DNA of 64,000 nucleotides. Source: an uncultured Clostridia bacterium (GTDB lineage: Bacteria; Bacillota; Clostridia; UBA1381). The translations under genes were made by a program, and so were the position numbers. The notes below the pieces were generated by a model. That model ran no database searches. It worked only from the letters and a program-made list of their open reading frames with translations, and was not told where the DNA came from. Below are positions 33,773 through 42,570 of this stretch, piece after piece. Position 1 is the first letter of the stretch; each line of letters starts with the position of its first letter. The DNA lies in the NCBI GenBank assembly GCA_947631085.1, contig CANRJY010000004.1, positions 62,001-126,000 of the forward strand. The letters are read 5' to 3'.

Positions 33773-36003
33773 GCGACGGAATAACCTTAACGGGTACGGT
33801 GGACGAGATAATATTTTCAAATCCCGACAACGGATATATGATTTGTATGATCGACAGCGCCGAAGAAGGGCTTTTCACCGCAACCGGTTACATGCCGTAT
33901 GTTACCGAAGGAGAGCGCGTGGCTCTCACCGGCGGGTGGGTTATGCATCCCGATTACGGCGAACAATTTAAAATAAGCTATTATGAAACCATTATGCCCT
34001 CGGACGAGGAGTCTATTTTAAAATATCTCTCGTCCGGCATAGTAAAGGGCATACGCGAGGTTACGGCGAGGAAGCTCGTCGAATACTTCGGCGCGGACAT
34101 TTTCAATGTTATGCTTACCGAGCCGGAGCGGCTCGCGGAGGTTAAGGGGATAAGCCTCGAAAAAGCGAAAAAAATCGGCGAATCCTACAGCGAATTGCAG
34201 TCCGTGCAGGGAATCGTTATGTTTTTGCAGCAATATAATGTTTCGGCAAATATGGCGGTCAAGGTGCATAATGTGCTCGGTTCGGGCGCTGTGGACGCGA
34301 TCAAAGCAAACCCGTATATTCTCGCCGACAGAGTTGAGGGCATAGGCTTCAGGACTTCCGACACGATCGCGTTCAATATGGGAATACCGAAAAACAGCAT
34401 GTTCCGTATCCGCTCCGGTATTAAATATATAATGCAGGAGGCGGCGTATACGAGCGGGCATACATATCTCCCGAAGCAGCTTCTTTCGGAGCACGCGGCT
34501 CACACTCTGAGCATCGACGAAAACGAAGCGGACGCCGCTCTCGCTGAGCTTGCCGCGGAGCGCGAGATTTTTCTCGACCGCGTTGAAAACACAAACGTAT
34601 GTTATCTTTTCGGCTACTATGACGCGGAAATGTATATAGCGCGGCGCATGCACAGCATGGCAAATCATCCGCCCAAGATTACGCTTACCGAAAAGAAAGC
34701 GGAAAACGCAATCTACGCGATTGAGACGGAGCAAAATATAGAGCTGGCTCCGGAGCAGCGCGACGCGGCGTTCACCGCGCTCACGTCGGACTGCATGGTG
34801 TTGACGGGCGGTCCCGGAACGGGCAAAACAACCGCTATTAACACTATAATAGAGCTTTTGGAAAATTTAAAACTCTCCATAGCCCTCGCCGCGCCCACAG
34901 GCAGAGCCGCAAAAAGGCTGAGCGAGGTCACCGGACGCGAGGCGAAAACAATTCACCGCCTTCTCGGCACGCAGATGAGCGCCGGAAACGTCCACACCTT
35001 CGTCCATAACGAGGACAATCCGCTTACCGCGGACGTGATAATTCTCGACGAGGTCAGCATGGTTGACACGCTGCTGATGGCGTCGTTTCTCAAAGCCGTA
35101 AAATTCGGCGCGCGGCTAATTCTTGTCGGCGACAGCGACCAGCTCCCATCGGTAGGCGCGGGCAACGTCCTGCGGGACATAGTCGACAGCGGCGTTGTGC
35201 CGGTAATAAAGCTCACGAAAATTTTTCGGCAGGCGGAGGAAAGTCTTATAATCGTAAACGCGCACAGAATAAACCGCGGCGAGCTGCCGGATCTGTCCTC
35301 GAGGACAAACGATTTCTTTTTTCTGCGCAGACAAAACGCGGAGCAGGCGGCTTTTACCGTTACGGATTTATATAAAAACAGACTTCCGAAAAGCTACGGC
35401 ATAGACCCGATATCCGATATACAGGTGCTTTCGCCGACAAAAAAGGGCGTTACGGGAACGGTAAATCTCAACAAGCTTTTGCAGCTTCATATAAATCCGC
35501 CGTCGCCGGAAAAACCGGAGCACATATACGGCGGAACGATTTTCCGCACAGGCGATAAGGTCATGCAGACGAAGAATAATTATGATATCGTGTATTCGCG
35601 TATCGACGGTGAGGACGGAACGGGAATTTTCAACGGCGATATGGGAATTATAAAGGAAATAAACGAGCCGGACAAATATATGACAATAGTGTTTGACGAG
35701 GACAAGGAAGTGGATTACCCTTTCGCTGCGCTTGACGAGCTTGATTTGGCATACGCTGTAACTGTACACAAAAGCCAGGGAAACGAGTTTCCGTTTGTGA
35801 TAATGCCCGTATGCAGTTTTTCACCGATGCTGATGAACAGAAATTTGCTCTACACAGCCGTCACGCGCGCAAAGGATATGGTGATTCTTGTCGGAAGCGA
35901 AAAAACGGTTCAAAATATGACGCTCAGCACCCGCTTTGACGATAGATTTACCGGACTGAGCGAAAAGCTTAATATGATAAAAAAAGCGCAAAAGTCTTCC
36001 TGA
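33769..36003 (+). CDS. recD2: RecD2 family ATP-dependent DNA helicase
   Basis: 744-residue superfamily 1B 5'-3' helicase that works without RecBC in DNA repair and replication-fork maintenance. An N-terminal OB-like domain starts GTVDEIIFSNPDNGYMICMI. Tandem helix-hairpin-helix elements follow (GIREVTARKLVEYFG, ADRVEGIGFRTSDTI). The helicase core has Walker A LTGGPGTGKTTAINT near residue 345, Walker B VIILDEVSMVDTLLM, LVGDSDQLPSVGAGNVL, and motif V/VI AVTVHKSQGNEF and LLYTAVTRAK. ATGA overlap with the decarboxylase suggests translational coupling. Confidence 0.95.
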   Translation: MSDGITLTGTVDEIIFSNPDNGYMICMIDSAEEGLFTATGYMPYVTEGERVALTGGWVMHPDYGEQFKISYYETIMPSDEESILKYLSSGIVKGIREVTARKLVEYFGADIFNVMLTEPERLAEVKGISLEKAKKIGESYSELQSVQGIVMFLQQYNVSANMAVKVHNVLGSGAVDAIKANPYILADRVEGIGFRTSDTIAFNMGIPKNSMFRIRSGIKYIMQEAAYTSGHTYLPKQLLSEHAAHTLSIDENEADAALAELAAEREIFLDRVENTNVCYLFGYYDAEMYIARRMHSMANHPPKITLTEKKAENAIYAIETEQNIELAPEQRDAAFTALTSDCMVLTGGPGTGKTTAINTIIELLENLKLSIALAAPTGRAAKRLSEVTGREAKTIHRLLGTQMSAGNVHTFVHNEDNPLTADVIILDEVSMVDTLLMASFLKAVKFGARLILVGDSDQLPSVGAGNVLRDIVDSGVVPVIKLTKIFRQAEESLIIVNAHRINRGELPDLSSRTNDFFFLRRQNAEQAAFTVTDLYKNRLPKSYGIDPISDIQVLSPTKKGVTGTVNLNKLLQLHINPPSPEKPEHIYGGTIFRTGDKVMQTKNNYDIVYSRIDGEDGTGIFNGDMGIIKEINEPDKYMTIVFDEDKEVDYPFAALDELDLAYAVTVHKSQGNEFPFVIMPVCSFSPMLMNRNLLYTAVTRAKDMVILVGSEKTVQNMTLSTRFDDRFTGLSEKLNMIKKAQKSS

Positions 36004-36057
36004 AAAGGAATGCTTCATATTCAATTATTCCGCTAAAGCCGTCGGAGCATTTCCGAG

Positions 36058-36079
36058 AGCGTGCGAAAATGCGCTTTTT
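36058..36079 (+). terminator. Possible terminator after recD2
   Basis: A short AGCG…CGCT stem around GTGCGAAAATGC, followed by TTTTTG. Confidence 0.4.
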
Positions 36080-36133
36080 GTCATGTAATTTTTAAGTATA
36101 TTGAGGAAAATAATATATCTTTTCAATAAGGGG

Positions 36134-36162
36134 TTGAAAAATCCAAAACTTTGTTGTATAAT
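36134..36162 (+). promoter_or_regulatory. Promoter of the HAD phosphatase gene
   Basis: TTGAAA (36134-36139), 17-bp spacer, TATAAT (36157-36162). Confidence 0.75.
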
Positions 36163-36180
36163 AAACTCAGAGGTGATTAT

Positions 36181-36813
36181 GTGAAGGGCGCGATTTTTGA
36201 CGTTGACGGAACGCTGCTTGATTCAATGACCGTATGGTACAACATCACGAAACAGTTTTTTAAGGACCATGGATTGGTCATGACCGACGCGGACGCGGAA
36301 ATGTACAAGGAAATGACGCTTGAGGAATCTCTTCCGCTGATAAGGGACAGGTTCGTGCAGGATATGGATATCGATGAAGTGTGGACAGAGTTCCGCCGTC
36401 TCGCCGGAATTGAGTATGACACCACTATCGAACTGAAGCCTTACGCGAAGGAGTATATCGAAAAGCTTCGCGGGGACGGCGTGAAAATTGCCGTAGCCAC
36501 TTCAGGGTACGAGCGGCTGTGCAAATCGGCATTCCGTCGGCTCGGTATCGACGGATATATCGACGCTTACGCGTTTTCAAGCGAGGTCGGCGTCAATAAG
36601 GGTAATCCCGACATATATCTCCTCGCGGCGGAGAGACTGGGCGTAAGCCCGACGGAATGTGTTGTATACGAGGATATTATTTTGGGTATAAACGGCGCGA
36701 AAAAAGCGGGATTTGAAACATGCGCCGTATACGACGACACAAACGCCGCGCAAACAGATGAGCTTAAACGGCTTTCCGACCATTATATTACGGGGTGGAA
36801 GGAATTGCTGTAG
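36181..36813 (+). CDS. HAD superfamily hydrolase, beta-phosphoglucomutase-like
   Basis: 210 residues. Motif I FDVDGTLLDSMTVW (nucleophile and acid Asp near residues 6-8), a helical cap with AEMYKEMTLEES, motif II VATSGYE, the motif III lysine in VNKGNPDIYLLAAERLG, and motif IV VYEDIILGINGAKKAG. It dephosphorylates or isomerises a small phospho-sugar; the specific substrate is unknown. A GTG start at 36181 is taken because GAGGTGATT lies just upstream; the longer ATG at 36151 would overlap the -10 region. Confidence 0.9.
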   Translation: MKGAIFDVDGTLLDSMTVWYNITKQFFKDHGLVMTDADAEMYKEMTLEESLPLIRDRFVQDMDIDEVWTEFRRLAGIEYDTTIELKPYAKEYIEKLRGDGVKIAVATSGYERLCKSAFRRLGIDGYIDAYAFSSEVGVNKGNPDIYLLAAERLGVSPTECVVYEDIILGINGAKKAGFETCAVYDDTNAAQTDELKRLSDHYITGWKELL

Positions 36814-36824
36814 AGCTATAAACA

Positions 36825-36859
36825 AAAATACTGCCGTCATCAAACAGCAGTATTTTTTT
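36825..36859. terminator. Bidirectional terminator
   Basis: AATACTGC (36827-36834) pairs with GCAGTATT (36847-36854), then a T run. It serves the HAD gene and, on the minus strand, the PadR-PspC operon. Confidence 0.75.
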
Positions 36860-36877
36860 GCTTTATTTTACTTTATT

Positions 36878-37060
36878 TTAAGCCTGCGGCATAATGATAG
36901 CCGCGACAATATACGCTATGATCATCGTTCCGAACGATAAACACGAAATCAGAACAAGCGCCAAACGTATAAGAGTCGGGTCTATGTTGAAATACTCCGC
37001 AATTCCGCCGCACACTCCGCAAATCATTTTATCCTGCGAGCTTCTGAATAGTCTTTTCAT
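36878..37060 (-). CDS. PspC domain membrane protein
   Basis: 60 residues. MKRLFRSSQDKMICGVCGGI and AEYFNIDPTLIRLALVLISC form the PspC signature, with one following membrane helix ending in AAIIMPQA. PspC-type proteins take part in envelope-stress sensing; in Firmicutes they often sit with LiaF-like and PadR genes, as here. Last gene of the minus-strand operon that begins with padR; 12 bp after the preceding gene. Confidence 0.9.
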   Translation of the reverse strand: MKRLFRSSQDKMICGVCGGIAEYFNIDPTLIRLALVLISCLSFGTMIIAYIVAAIIMPQA

Positions 37061-37072
37061 ATGAATACCTCC

Positions 37073-37372
37073 TTAAAAAATATCACTGAAATCCGCGTCT
37101 ATATCCGGATTTTCTTCCAGCCAATCTTCTATTCTGTCCTCAAAATCATCTTCATAACGATCGTCATAACGGTCGTCGTACCAATCATCATCTCTGCGAT
37201 TGTTGTTAAAATGCACGCCGTGCGAATCGATCCTGAAGTTAAATCCGCCGCCAATGTTCTGCGCCACGGCGTCAGGCTTCGCATTCAGCGCAATTCCGCC
37301 GAAAATCATGCACAGACCGACCAATATAAACGCCGCAGCCACAATTAAAGCTGTTTTCGCCGCTGTTTTCAT
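37073..37372 (-). CDS. Small membrane protein with acidic tail
   Basis: 99 residues. An N-terminal membrane helix (AAKTALIVAAAFILVGLCMIF) is followed by a short linker and a very acidic, Asp/Tyr-rich C-terminal tail (RRDDDWYDDRYDDRYEDDFE). No family assigned. It overlaps the upstream HAAS gene by 4 bp and so belongs to the padR operon. Confidence 0.75.
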   Translation of the reverse strand: MKTAAKTALIVAAAFILVGLCMIFGGIALNAKPDAVAQNIGGGFNFRIDSHGVHFNNNRRDDDWYDDRYDDRYEDDFEDRIEDWLEENPDIDADFSDIF

Positions 37373-37965
37373 GTGTTTTGCCTCCTAATCCGTTTTGAAC
37401 CGAAATTTACAATCTTTTTTATAAACCACGGTATAAGTTTGACCGCGATATATACCGCCAGCAGCGTCAGCGCAAGACCGATCCCGAACATCAGGAAGCC
37501 TATGCCGCATTCCAAAATTACATTCGCAAACCCAAGACCGGAAAACAAACCCTTAAGCACCACGGCGGCTCCGCTTAACCATATCGTTATTCCCCCGAAT
37601 AGCATCATAAGGTAAATACCGATTATAACCGCGACAAACGCCATTATCAGACTGCCCGCGAAAATCGCCGCGGGGATAAGTATAGGCGATAATATCACGA
37701 GTATCACAACAATGATCCATACGTTATTTCTCTTTTTCACAGGCTGCGCCGCGCTTTCGGGAGCCGCCCCGCCGCGCGGAACAAGATTATTGGCGTAGTA
37801 GTTTTTCGCGGCGTCCCGAGGATTTCCGAGCCGAGCGGCAACCTCTTCTTCGCTTTGATTTCCGGCAAAATAGCTTTCAAAATATCTCTCCGCCGCGTCT
37901 ATATCGCTTTTCGGCAGAAAACCGAGCTCGCTGCGTACCGCCGCTAAAAATTCATATTTTGTCAA
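37369..37965 (-). CDS. HAAS-domain (DUF1700-like) membrane protein
   Basis: 198 residues. The N-terminal HAAS domain MTKYEFLAAVRSELGFLPKS, with SYFAGNQSEEEVAARLGNPR, is the signature of DUF1700 proteins, which are almost always encoded next to PadR regulators. Four hydrophobic segments follow. Function in signalling is unproven. It shares the HAAS domain with the preceding gene, suggesting duplication or interaction. Confidence 0.88.
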   Translation of the reverse strand: MTKYEFLAAVRSELGFLPKSDIDAAERYFESYFAGNQSEEEVAARLGNPRDAAKNYYANNLVPRGGAAPESAAQPVKKRNNVWIIVVILVILSPILIPAAIFAGSLIMAFVAVIIGIYLMMLFGGITIWLSGAAVVLKGLFSGLGFANVILECGIGFLMFGIGLALTLLAVYIAVKLIPWFIKKIVNFGSKRIRRQNT

Positions 37966-37995
37966 GATTTATCAACTCCTTTATTTCTGCGTCAT

Positions 37996-39027
37996 TCAGG
38001 CAAATGTTATTTTTATCTCACCCATGCCGCAGTCCGCGTTTATATTGTGGAATGCGCCGGTATTTTCATCTATTTTACCCGAGGCGGTTATCGTTCTGTC
38101 GCCGATCGTCACGCGTCCCAGTCCGACGCTCGCGTGTCTGTTAAAATCGCTCTGCGGATTTTTCAGATTTATTTCCACGCTGCCCGCTCCGCATCTCACA
38201 TCCACGCCGCCGTTGACGCTCAAATCCGCTTTGACGCTTCCCGTTCCGCATTTAATATCTGCTTTTTGAGCAAAAACATTCTCGGTTTCCGCGCGTCCCG
38301 CGCCCACGTTCACGCAGGCGGAGTATGACGTTATGTCCTTTATCAGCAAATCGCCCGCGCCCAAGCTTACAAAAAGCTCTTTTGCCGCAAAGCCCTCAGG
38401 CACCGTCACCGATATTATCCCTCCGCTGTTTTCGGCGTCTATATACCACACGCCGCCGCGGATAAAGCTTCCTATACCGTCGCCATCAATGCCGAACGAC
38501 GTTCCCTTGCGCAGAACGTACTTACCCGCGCCGAGCTTCATATTTACCGAAGAAATATCCGAACACGTCTCTCCTCCGGCGGCGCGCACAACAGCGTTTC
38601 CCGATGAGTTTCTGTCACGCAGGACCTTGATAACTATCGCGATCAACGCCAAAACCACAAGCACGCACAACATACTCGGGAGCCTGTGCAGCACGCCTCT
38701 TACAATCGGCATTCCGAATCCGATTATAAGAATACCCAACAGCACATACAGCCACACCGGCGCCTTACGTCTGCCGCCGGCTTCGGCTGTTTGCGTGTAC
38801 GCGTTTTTCGAAACAAGCTCGCCACCTGTCACGGGCTTTTTGTCATAATATTCCTTTTTAAAATCCTCCGCCACCTTTTGAGGCGAACCCATAAGCGCGG
38901 TAACGTCGCCCTCCGCGCCCGCTTCGCTTATATACTCGTCGTAGTAGCGGATAGCCTCGTCAAGCTCATCGGCAGGCAAAGCTGCTAATTCCCTCCGAAG
39001 CGCGTCTAAAAATTCCTGCTTGTTCAT
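37996..39027 (-). CDS. HAAS-domain protein with DUF4097/LiaF-like beta-helix
   Basis: 343 residues. The HAAS domain at the N-terminus (KQEFLDALRRELAALPADEL, with VTALMGSPQKVAEDFKKEYY) is followed by two membrane helices (about 95-135). The extracytoplasmic or cytoplasmic beta-helical region has repeats such as IKCGTGSVKADLSVNG and VRCGAGSVEINL, typical of DUF4097/LiaF-type envelope-stress proteins. It overlaps padR by 4 bp. Probably a membrane-stress component controlled by the PadR repressor. Confidence 0.88.
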   Translation of the reverse strand: MNKQEFLDALRRELAALPADELDEAIRYYDEYISEAGAEGDVTALMGSPQKVAEDFKKEYYDKKPVTGGELVSKNAYTQTAEAGGRRKAPVWLYVLLGILIIGFGMPIVRGVLHRLPSMLCVLVVLALIAIVIKVLRDRNSSGNAVVRAAGGETCSDISSVNMKLGAGKYVLRKGTSFGIDGDGIGSFIRGGVWYIDAENSGGIISVTVPEGFAAKELFVSLGAGDLLIKDITSYSACVNVGAGRAETENVFAQKADIKCGTGSVKADLSVNGGVDVRCGAGSVEINLKNPQSDFNRHASVGLGRVTIGDRTITASGKIDENTGAFHNINADCGMGEIKITFA

Positions 39028-39338
39028 TTGCCGCTTCCCTCCACTATATCACTTATTTTGCTTTTATATGCCGACCATTCGCGCCGGTACAGACCGAGCT
39101 GCTGTTTTCCCTTGTCAGTAATCCGATAATACCGCCTGTTCCTGCCCGAAAACTCCCTGTCATATATTTCAAGGCATTCGTCCTTTTGGAGTCTGCGAAG
39201 TACCGGATAAAGCGTTGACTCTGAAACTTCCAAGGAATCGTGTAGTATACGCGTTATTTCATAGCCGTAGGTATCCCCCTTTTCCGCAATCGCCAGCACG
39301 AGCGTATCAAGAAGCGCGGCCGTTATATTGAATATCAC
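39024..39338 (-). CDS. PadR family transcriptional regulator
   Basis: 104 residues. Winged-helix pattern LDTLVLAIAEKGDTYGYEIT, then VSESTLYPVLRRLQKDECLE and NRRYYRITDKGKQQL, as in small PadR-s2 regulators. It should repress its own five-gene operon running to 36878. A GTG start at 39338 is used: the nearby ATG frame closes at once, and AAAGGA lies about 10 bp upstream. Confidence 0.9.
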   Translation of the reverse strand: MIFNITAALLDTLVLAIAEKGDTYGYEITRILHDSLEVSESTLYPVLRRLQKDECLEIYDREFSGRNRRYYRITDKGKQQLGLYRREWSAYKSKISDIVEGSGK

Positions 39339-39373
39339 GCAATCACCATCCTTTATACTTTATCTACAACAAT

Positions 39374-39402
39374 ACTATATCACATATAATATCATTTGTC
39401 AA
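39374..39402 (-). promoter_or_regulatory. padR operon promoter
   Basis: Minus strand TTGACA (39402-39397), 17-bp spacer, TATAGT (39379-39374). The spacer is rich in ATAT dyads that could be a PadR operator. Confidence 0.75.
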
Positions 39403-39441
39403 CAATTTATGTTTAATTTTCACCTAAATTTTCAATTTATA

Positions 39442-39471
39442 TTGATTTTTGCTATTCCTATATGGTATAAT
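39442..39471 (+). promoter_or_regulatory. Promoter of the RpiB-like gene sharing its -10 with repeat copy B
   Basis: TTGATT (39442-39447), 18-bp spacer, TATAAT (39466-39471) with extended -10 TGG. Confidence 0.65.
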
Positions 39472-39569
39472 AACCTCACGGCGTTACCAAAAGCAAAGCT
39501 TTTGACGCCTGAGAGAACATTGTATCATAACGCTGCGGCGACAGTGCCGCCTTGCAGTTATGGTATAAT
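39461..39569 (+). repeat. 109-bp promoter-embedded repeat, copy B
   Basis: Identical to copy A, in the opposite chromosomal orientation. TATGGTATAAT at both ends (39461-39471 and 39559-39569) leaves one -10-like site upstream and one downstream of the two internal hairpins. Confidence 0.85.
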
Positions 39570-39623
39570 GATTTCAGAAAATATTGTTTAACAACAAAAT
39601 AAATAAAGAAAGAGGTAAACAAA

Positions 39624-40259
39624 ATGAAAATTGCATTAATCAACGAAAACAGCCAAGCCGCGAAGAACGGCGTTATTTTTGAAACGCTCAAAAAGGTTGT
39701 TGAACCGTTAGGTCACGAGGTATTTAACTACGGTATGTATTCCGCGGACGACGAGGCACAGCTTACATATGTTCAGATTGGTATTTTGGCGTCAATTCTT
39801 TTAAACTCCGGCGCGGCTGATCTTGTAATCACAGGCTGCGGCACAGGCGAGGGCGCTTGCCTTGCGTGCAACGCGTTCCCGGGTGTTCTCTGCGGTCACG
39901 TTGTTGACCCGACAGACGCTTATCAGTTCACGCAGGTTAACAACGGCAACTGCATCGCTATGCCTTTCGCAAAGGGCTGGGGCTGGGGCGCTGAGCTCAA
40001 CCTCCAGTATGTATTCGAAAAGCTGTTTGTTGAAGAATGGGGCGGCGGATATCCGAAGGAAAGAGCTGTTCCCGAGCAGAGAAACGCAAAAATCCTCAAC
40101 GAGGTAAAGAAGATTACCCACAGAGACCTTCTCGACATTCTGCCCAAGCTCGACCAGGATTTGGTAAAGGGCGCCGTTGCGGGCGAGCATTTCAAGGAGA
40201 TGTTCTTTGCAAACTGCAAGTGCGACAAAATCGCGGAATATGTTAAAACAATCGCGTAA
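39624..40259 (+). CDS. RpiB/LacA/LacB family sugar-phosphate isomerase
   Basis: 211 residues. It opens KIALINENSQAAKNGVIFET and has the active-site region LVITGCGTGEGACLACNAFPGVLCGH, where the Cys-Gly-Thr-Gly pattern matches the RpiB/LacAB catalytic loop. NGNCIAMPFAKGWGWGAELN and a C-terminal extension distinguish it from ordinary RpiB (about 150 aa). Ribose-5-phosphate or galactose-6-phosphate isomerisation is the family activity; the true substrate is uncertain. RBS aaagaggt. Expression probably starts at the repeat-embedded promoter about 150 bp upstream, giving a structured leader. Confidence 0.87.
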   Translation: MKIALINENSQAAKNGVIFETLKKVVEPLGHEVFNYGMYSADDEAQLTYVQIGILASILLNSGAADLVITGCGTGEGACLACNAFPGVLCGHVVDPTDAYQFTQVNNGNCIAMPFAKGWGWGAELNLQYVFEKLFVEEWGGGYPKERAVPEQRNAKILNEVKKITHRDLLDILPKLDQDLVKGAVAGEHFKEMFFANCKCDKIAEYVKTIA

Positions 40260-40292
40260 TAAAATGCACAAGTCCGTAAAAAAGGACAATAG

Positions 40293-40324
40293 AAAAATTC
40301 CCCCTGATATCAAGGGGGAATTTT
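40293..40324 (+). terminator. Terminator of the RpiB-like gene
   Basis: AAAATTCCCCC (40294-40304) pairs with GGGGGAATTTT (40314-40324). From 40325 to 40643 no gene is recognised. One hairpin near 40504-40530 (ACTGACATCC/GGATGTCAGT) may terminate the convergent flavodiiron gene. Confidence 0.8.
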
Positions 40325-40643
40325 AATTTCAAAAAGTTATAAACACATAAGTAAATACGAAAGAGAAATATTAACTCTAAACGCTCAGGAACTAACTTTG
40401 ATGGAAATCGGAGGATCGTACGGATTCAGTACACGCAAGTACACCATTTCATGCTGAGTGCATCCACTTCTGCAACCTTCGTATCCAACCAAAACAAAAC
40501 TGACATCCCTGAAACAAGGATGTCAGTTCGTTTCTTAATTAAATATTCTACATCAAACCGCTTTTTTTACTGTCTGAACAATCCGAGACAGTTCATAAAA
40601 TGATACGCTCTTTTCCATGCTTTTGTAAATTGCTGTTTCAGCT

Positions 40644-42434
40644 TCATCCAATCGGCTCAAAATCCGCCGCGCCGTGCTTGCAGAGCGGGCAGATGAAATC
40701 ATCGGGCAGCTCGTCGCCCTCATATACATAGCCGCATACCTTGCAGACGAAGCCCTTCTTGCCCTCCGTCTGCGGCTTCGGCTTTACGTTGTTCTGATAG
40801 TATGTGTACGTCATAGTTTCAACCGGCGAAATTACGCGCGACTCCGTTATCGAGCAGATAAACATTCCGTGCGTGTCGAGGTCGATATACTTCTCGACTT
40901 TAAGCGACATGAACGAGTTTATATACTGCGGCAGGAACGCGAGACCGTTGTCGGATCTGAGCGGCGTTATATCCTTGAATTTATCCGCTGTTCTTCCACT
41001 CTGGAAGCCGAACGTTTCAAACACGCTGAACGGAGCGTCGGTCGAGAGGCAGTTCAGGTTCATTATTCCCGTCTGCTTTATGACGTGGTGCGAATAATTT
41101 TCCTTGTTTATCGTCACCGCGATACGGTTCGGGGTGTTCGTGACCTGGCTTACCGTGTTTACGATAAGACCGTTATCCTTCTTGCCGTCGTGCGACGTTA
41201 CGACGTATAAGCCGTAGCCTATGTTAAAGAGCGCGCTTAAATCGTTCTTGTTCGCGGTTTCATTACGCTGCGCTATATACTCGCGGCAGAGCTCGTCCGC
41301 GAGAGCGTCAAGCTGAGCTGTGCTTGTCTCGTCGAGCGCCGATTTGATTTGAACGTGCGCGTCGGTGAACGTGATATTTTTGCATTCCTCGAGCATCTTT
41401 TTCATGGTTTTAGCCGCCATCGGCGCCCATGTGCCGTTTTCAACAAGGCCTATCGTGCGGTTCCTGAAATTGCGCTCGGTCAGGTGGTTGATAAATTCGC
41501 GCATGAACGGGAAAATGTCGGCGTTGTATGTTGTGGTCGCAAGCACGATTTTGCCGTATCTGAACGCGTCCTCGACCGCCTCAGCCATATCGCAGCGAGC
41601 GAGATCGTTTACGACTACCTTCGGGCAGCCGCGCTCTGTCAGCTTATCCGCGAGCATCTCAACAGCCTTCTTCGTGTGACCGTAAACAGACGTGTACGCA
41701 ATCATAATGCCGTCGGTTTCAATTCCGTATGACGACCATGTGTTGTAAAGACCGAGATAATATCCCAAATTCGATGTAAGCACAGGCCCGTGGAGCGGGC
41801 AGATGATTTGAATATCAAGCCCCGCCGCCTTTTTGAGCAAATTCTGCACCTGCGCGCCGTATTTGCCTACTATACCGATATAGTAGCGTCTCGCCTCGCA
41901 AGCCCAGTCCTCGTCAACGTCGAGCGCTCCGAATTTGCCGAAGCCGTCGGCTGAGAACAGTACCTTATCCGTGCTGTCGTACGTCACGATAACCTCGGGC
42001 CAGTGAACCATAGGAGCGGCTACAAACGTGAATGTATGCTTGCCCGTAGTGAGCGTATCGCCCTCGGCAACAACCATTCTTCTGTCCTCGTACTCCGTGC
42101 CGAAGAACTGCTTCATCATTGTGAACGCCTTCGCGCTCGAAACGATCGTGGTGTTCTTGTAGGTGTTCATAAAATTCGCGATATTAGCGCTGTGATCCGG
42201 CTCCATGTGCTGAATTATCAGATAATCCGGCTCGCGGTTACCTATGGCGTTTTGGATATTGTCGAGCCACTGGTGGGTAAAGCGCGCGTCAACGGTATCG
42301 AATATAGTGATTTTGTCATCGAGCACCGCGTACGAGTTATACGCCATGCCGTTGGGAACGACGTACTGACCCTCGAACAGGTCAACGTCATGGTCGTTTA
42401 CGCCTATATATTTTATGTCCTTTGTGATTTCCAT
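40644..42434 (-). CDS. Flavodiiron protein fused to flavin reductase and rubredoxin
   Basis: 596 residues that reduce O2 (to water) and/or NO in anaerobes. A metallo-beta-lactamase-like diiron domain (about 1-245) has the metal motif HMEPDHSANI. A flavodoxin domain (about 255-395) starts IMIAYTSVYGHTKKA. A flavin-reductase-like domain (about 400-540) contains TNTPNRIAVTINKENYSHH. A C-terminal rubredoxin (about 555-596) carries two CxxC knuckles, CKVCGYVY and CPLCKHG. This puts the whole electron chain on one polypeptide. The start at 42434 follows GGGAGGA by 9 bp; an in-frame ATG at 42464 precedes the RBS. Confidence 0.95.
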   Translation of the reverse strand: MEITKDIKYIGVNDHDVDLFEGQYVVPNGMAYNSYAVLDDKITIFDTVDARFTHQWLDNIQNAIGNREPDYLIIQHMEPDHSANIANFMNTYKNTTIVSSAKAFTMMKQFFGTEYEDRRMVVAEGDTLTTGKHTFTFVAAPMVHWPEVIVTYDSTDKVLFSADGFGKFGALDVDEDWACEARRYYIGIVGKYGAQVQNLLKKAAGLDIQIICPLHGPVLTSNLGYYLGLYNTWSSYGIETDGIMIAYTSVYGHTKKAVEMLADKLTERGCPKVVVNDLARCDMAEAVEDAFRYGKIVLATTTYNADIFPFMREFINHLTERNFRNRTIGLVENGTWAPMAAKTMKKMLEECKNITFTDAHVQIKSALDETSTAQLDALADELCREYIAQRNETANKNDLSALFNIGYGLYVVTSHDGKKDNGLIVNTVSQVTNTPNRIAVTINKENYSHHVIKQTGIMNLNCLSTDAPFSVFETFGFQSGRTADKFKDITPLRSDNGLAFLPQYINSFMSLKVEKYIDLDTHGMFICSITESRVISPVETMTYTYYQNNVKPKPQTEGKKGFVCKVCGYVYEGDELPDDFICPLCKHGAADFEPIG

Positions 42435-42540
42435 TTTGTTTTCCTCCCTGATTAAATTTTCCATATTTATATTATAATGTCGCGTGTAAAGATTGTCAAG
42501 AAGTTAACGAAACTTTTATATATATCCTTGAATTTTTATG

Positions 42541-42570
42541 AAAAAAATATCGGGACTCGCTCCCCGACAT
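42541..42570 (-). terminator. pdxY terminator
   Basis: On the minus strand TCGGG…CCCGA around GAGCGAG, followed by TATTTTTTT. Confidence 0.65.

Noticed and set aside
40325-40643. Short frame around 40360-40460 that might be a resolvase or transposase fragment
   Set aside because: About 40 codons with no start signal and no motif I can name.
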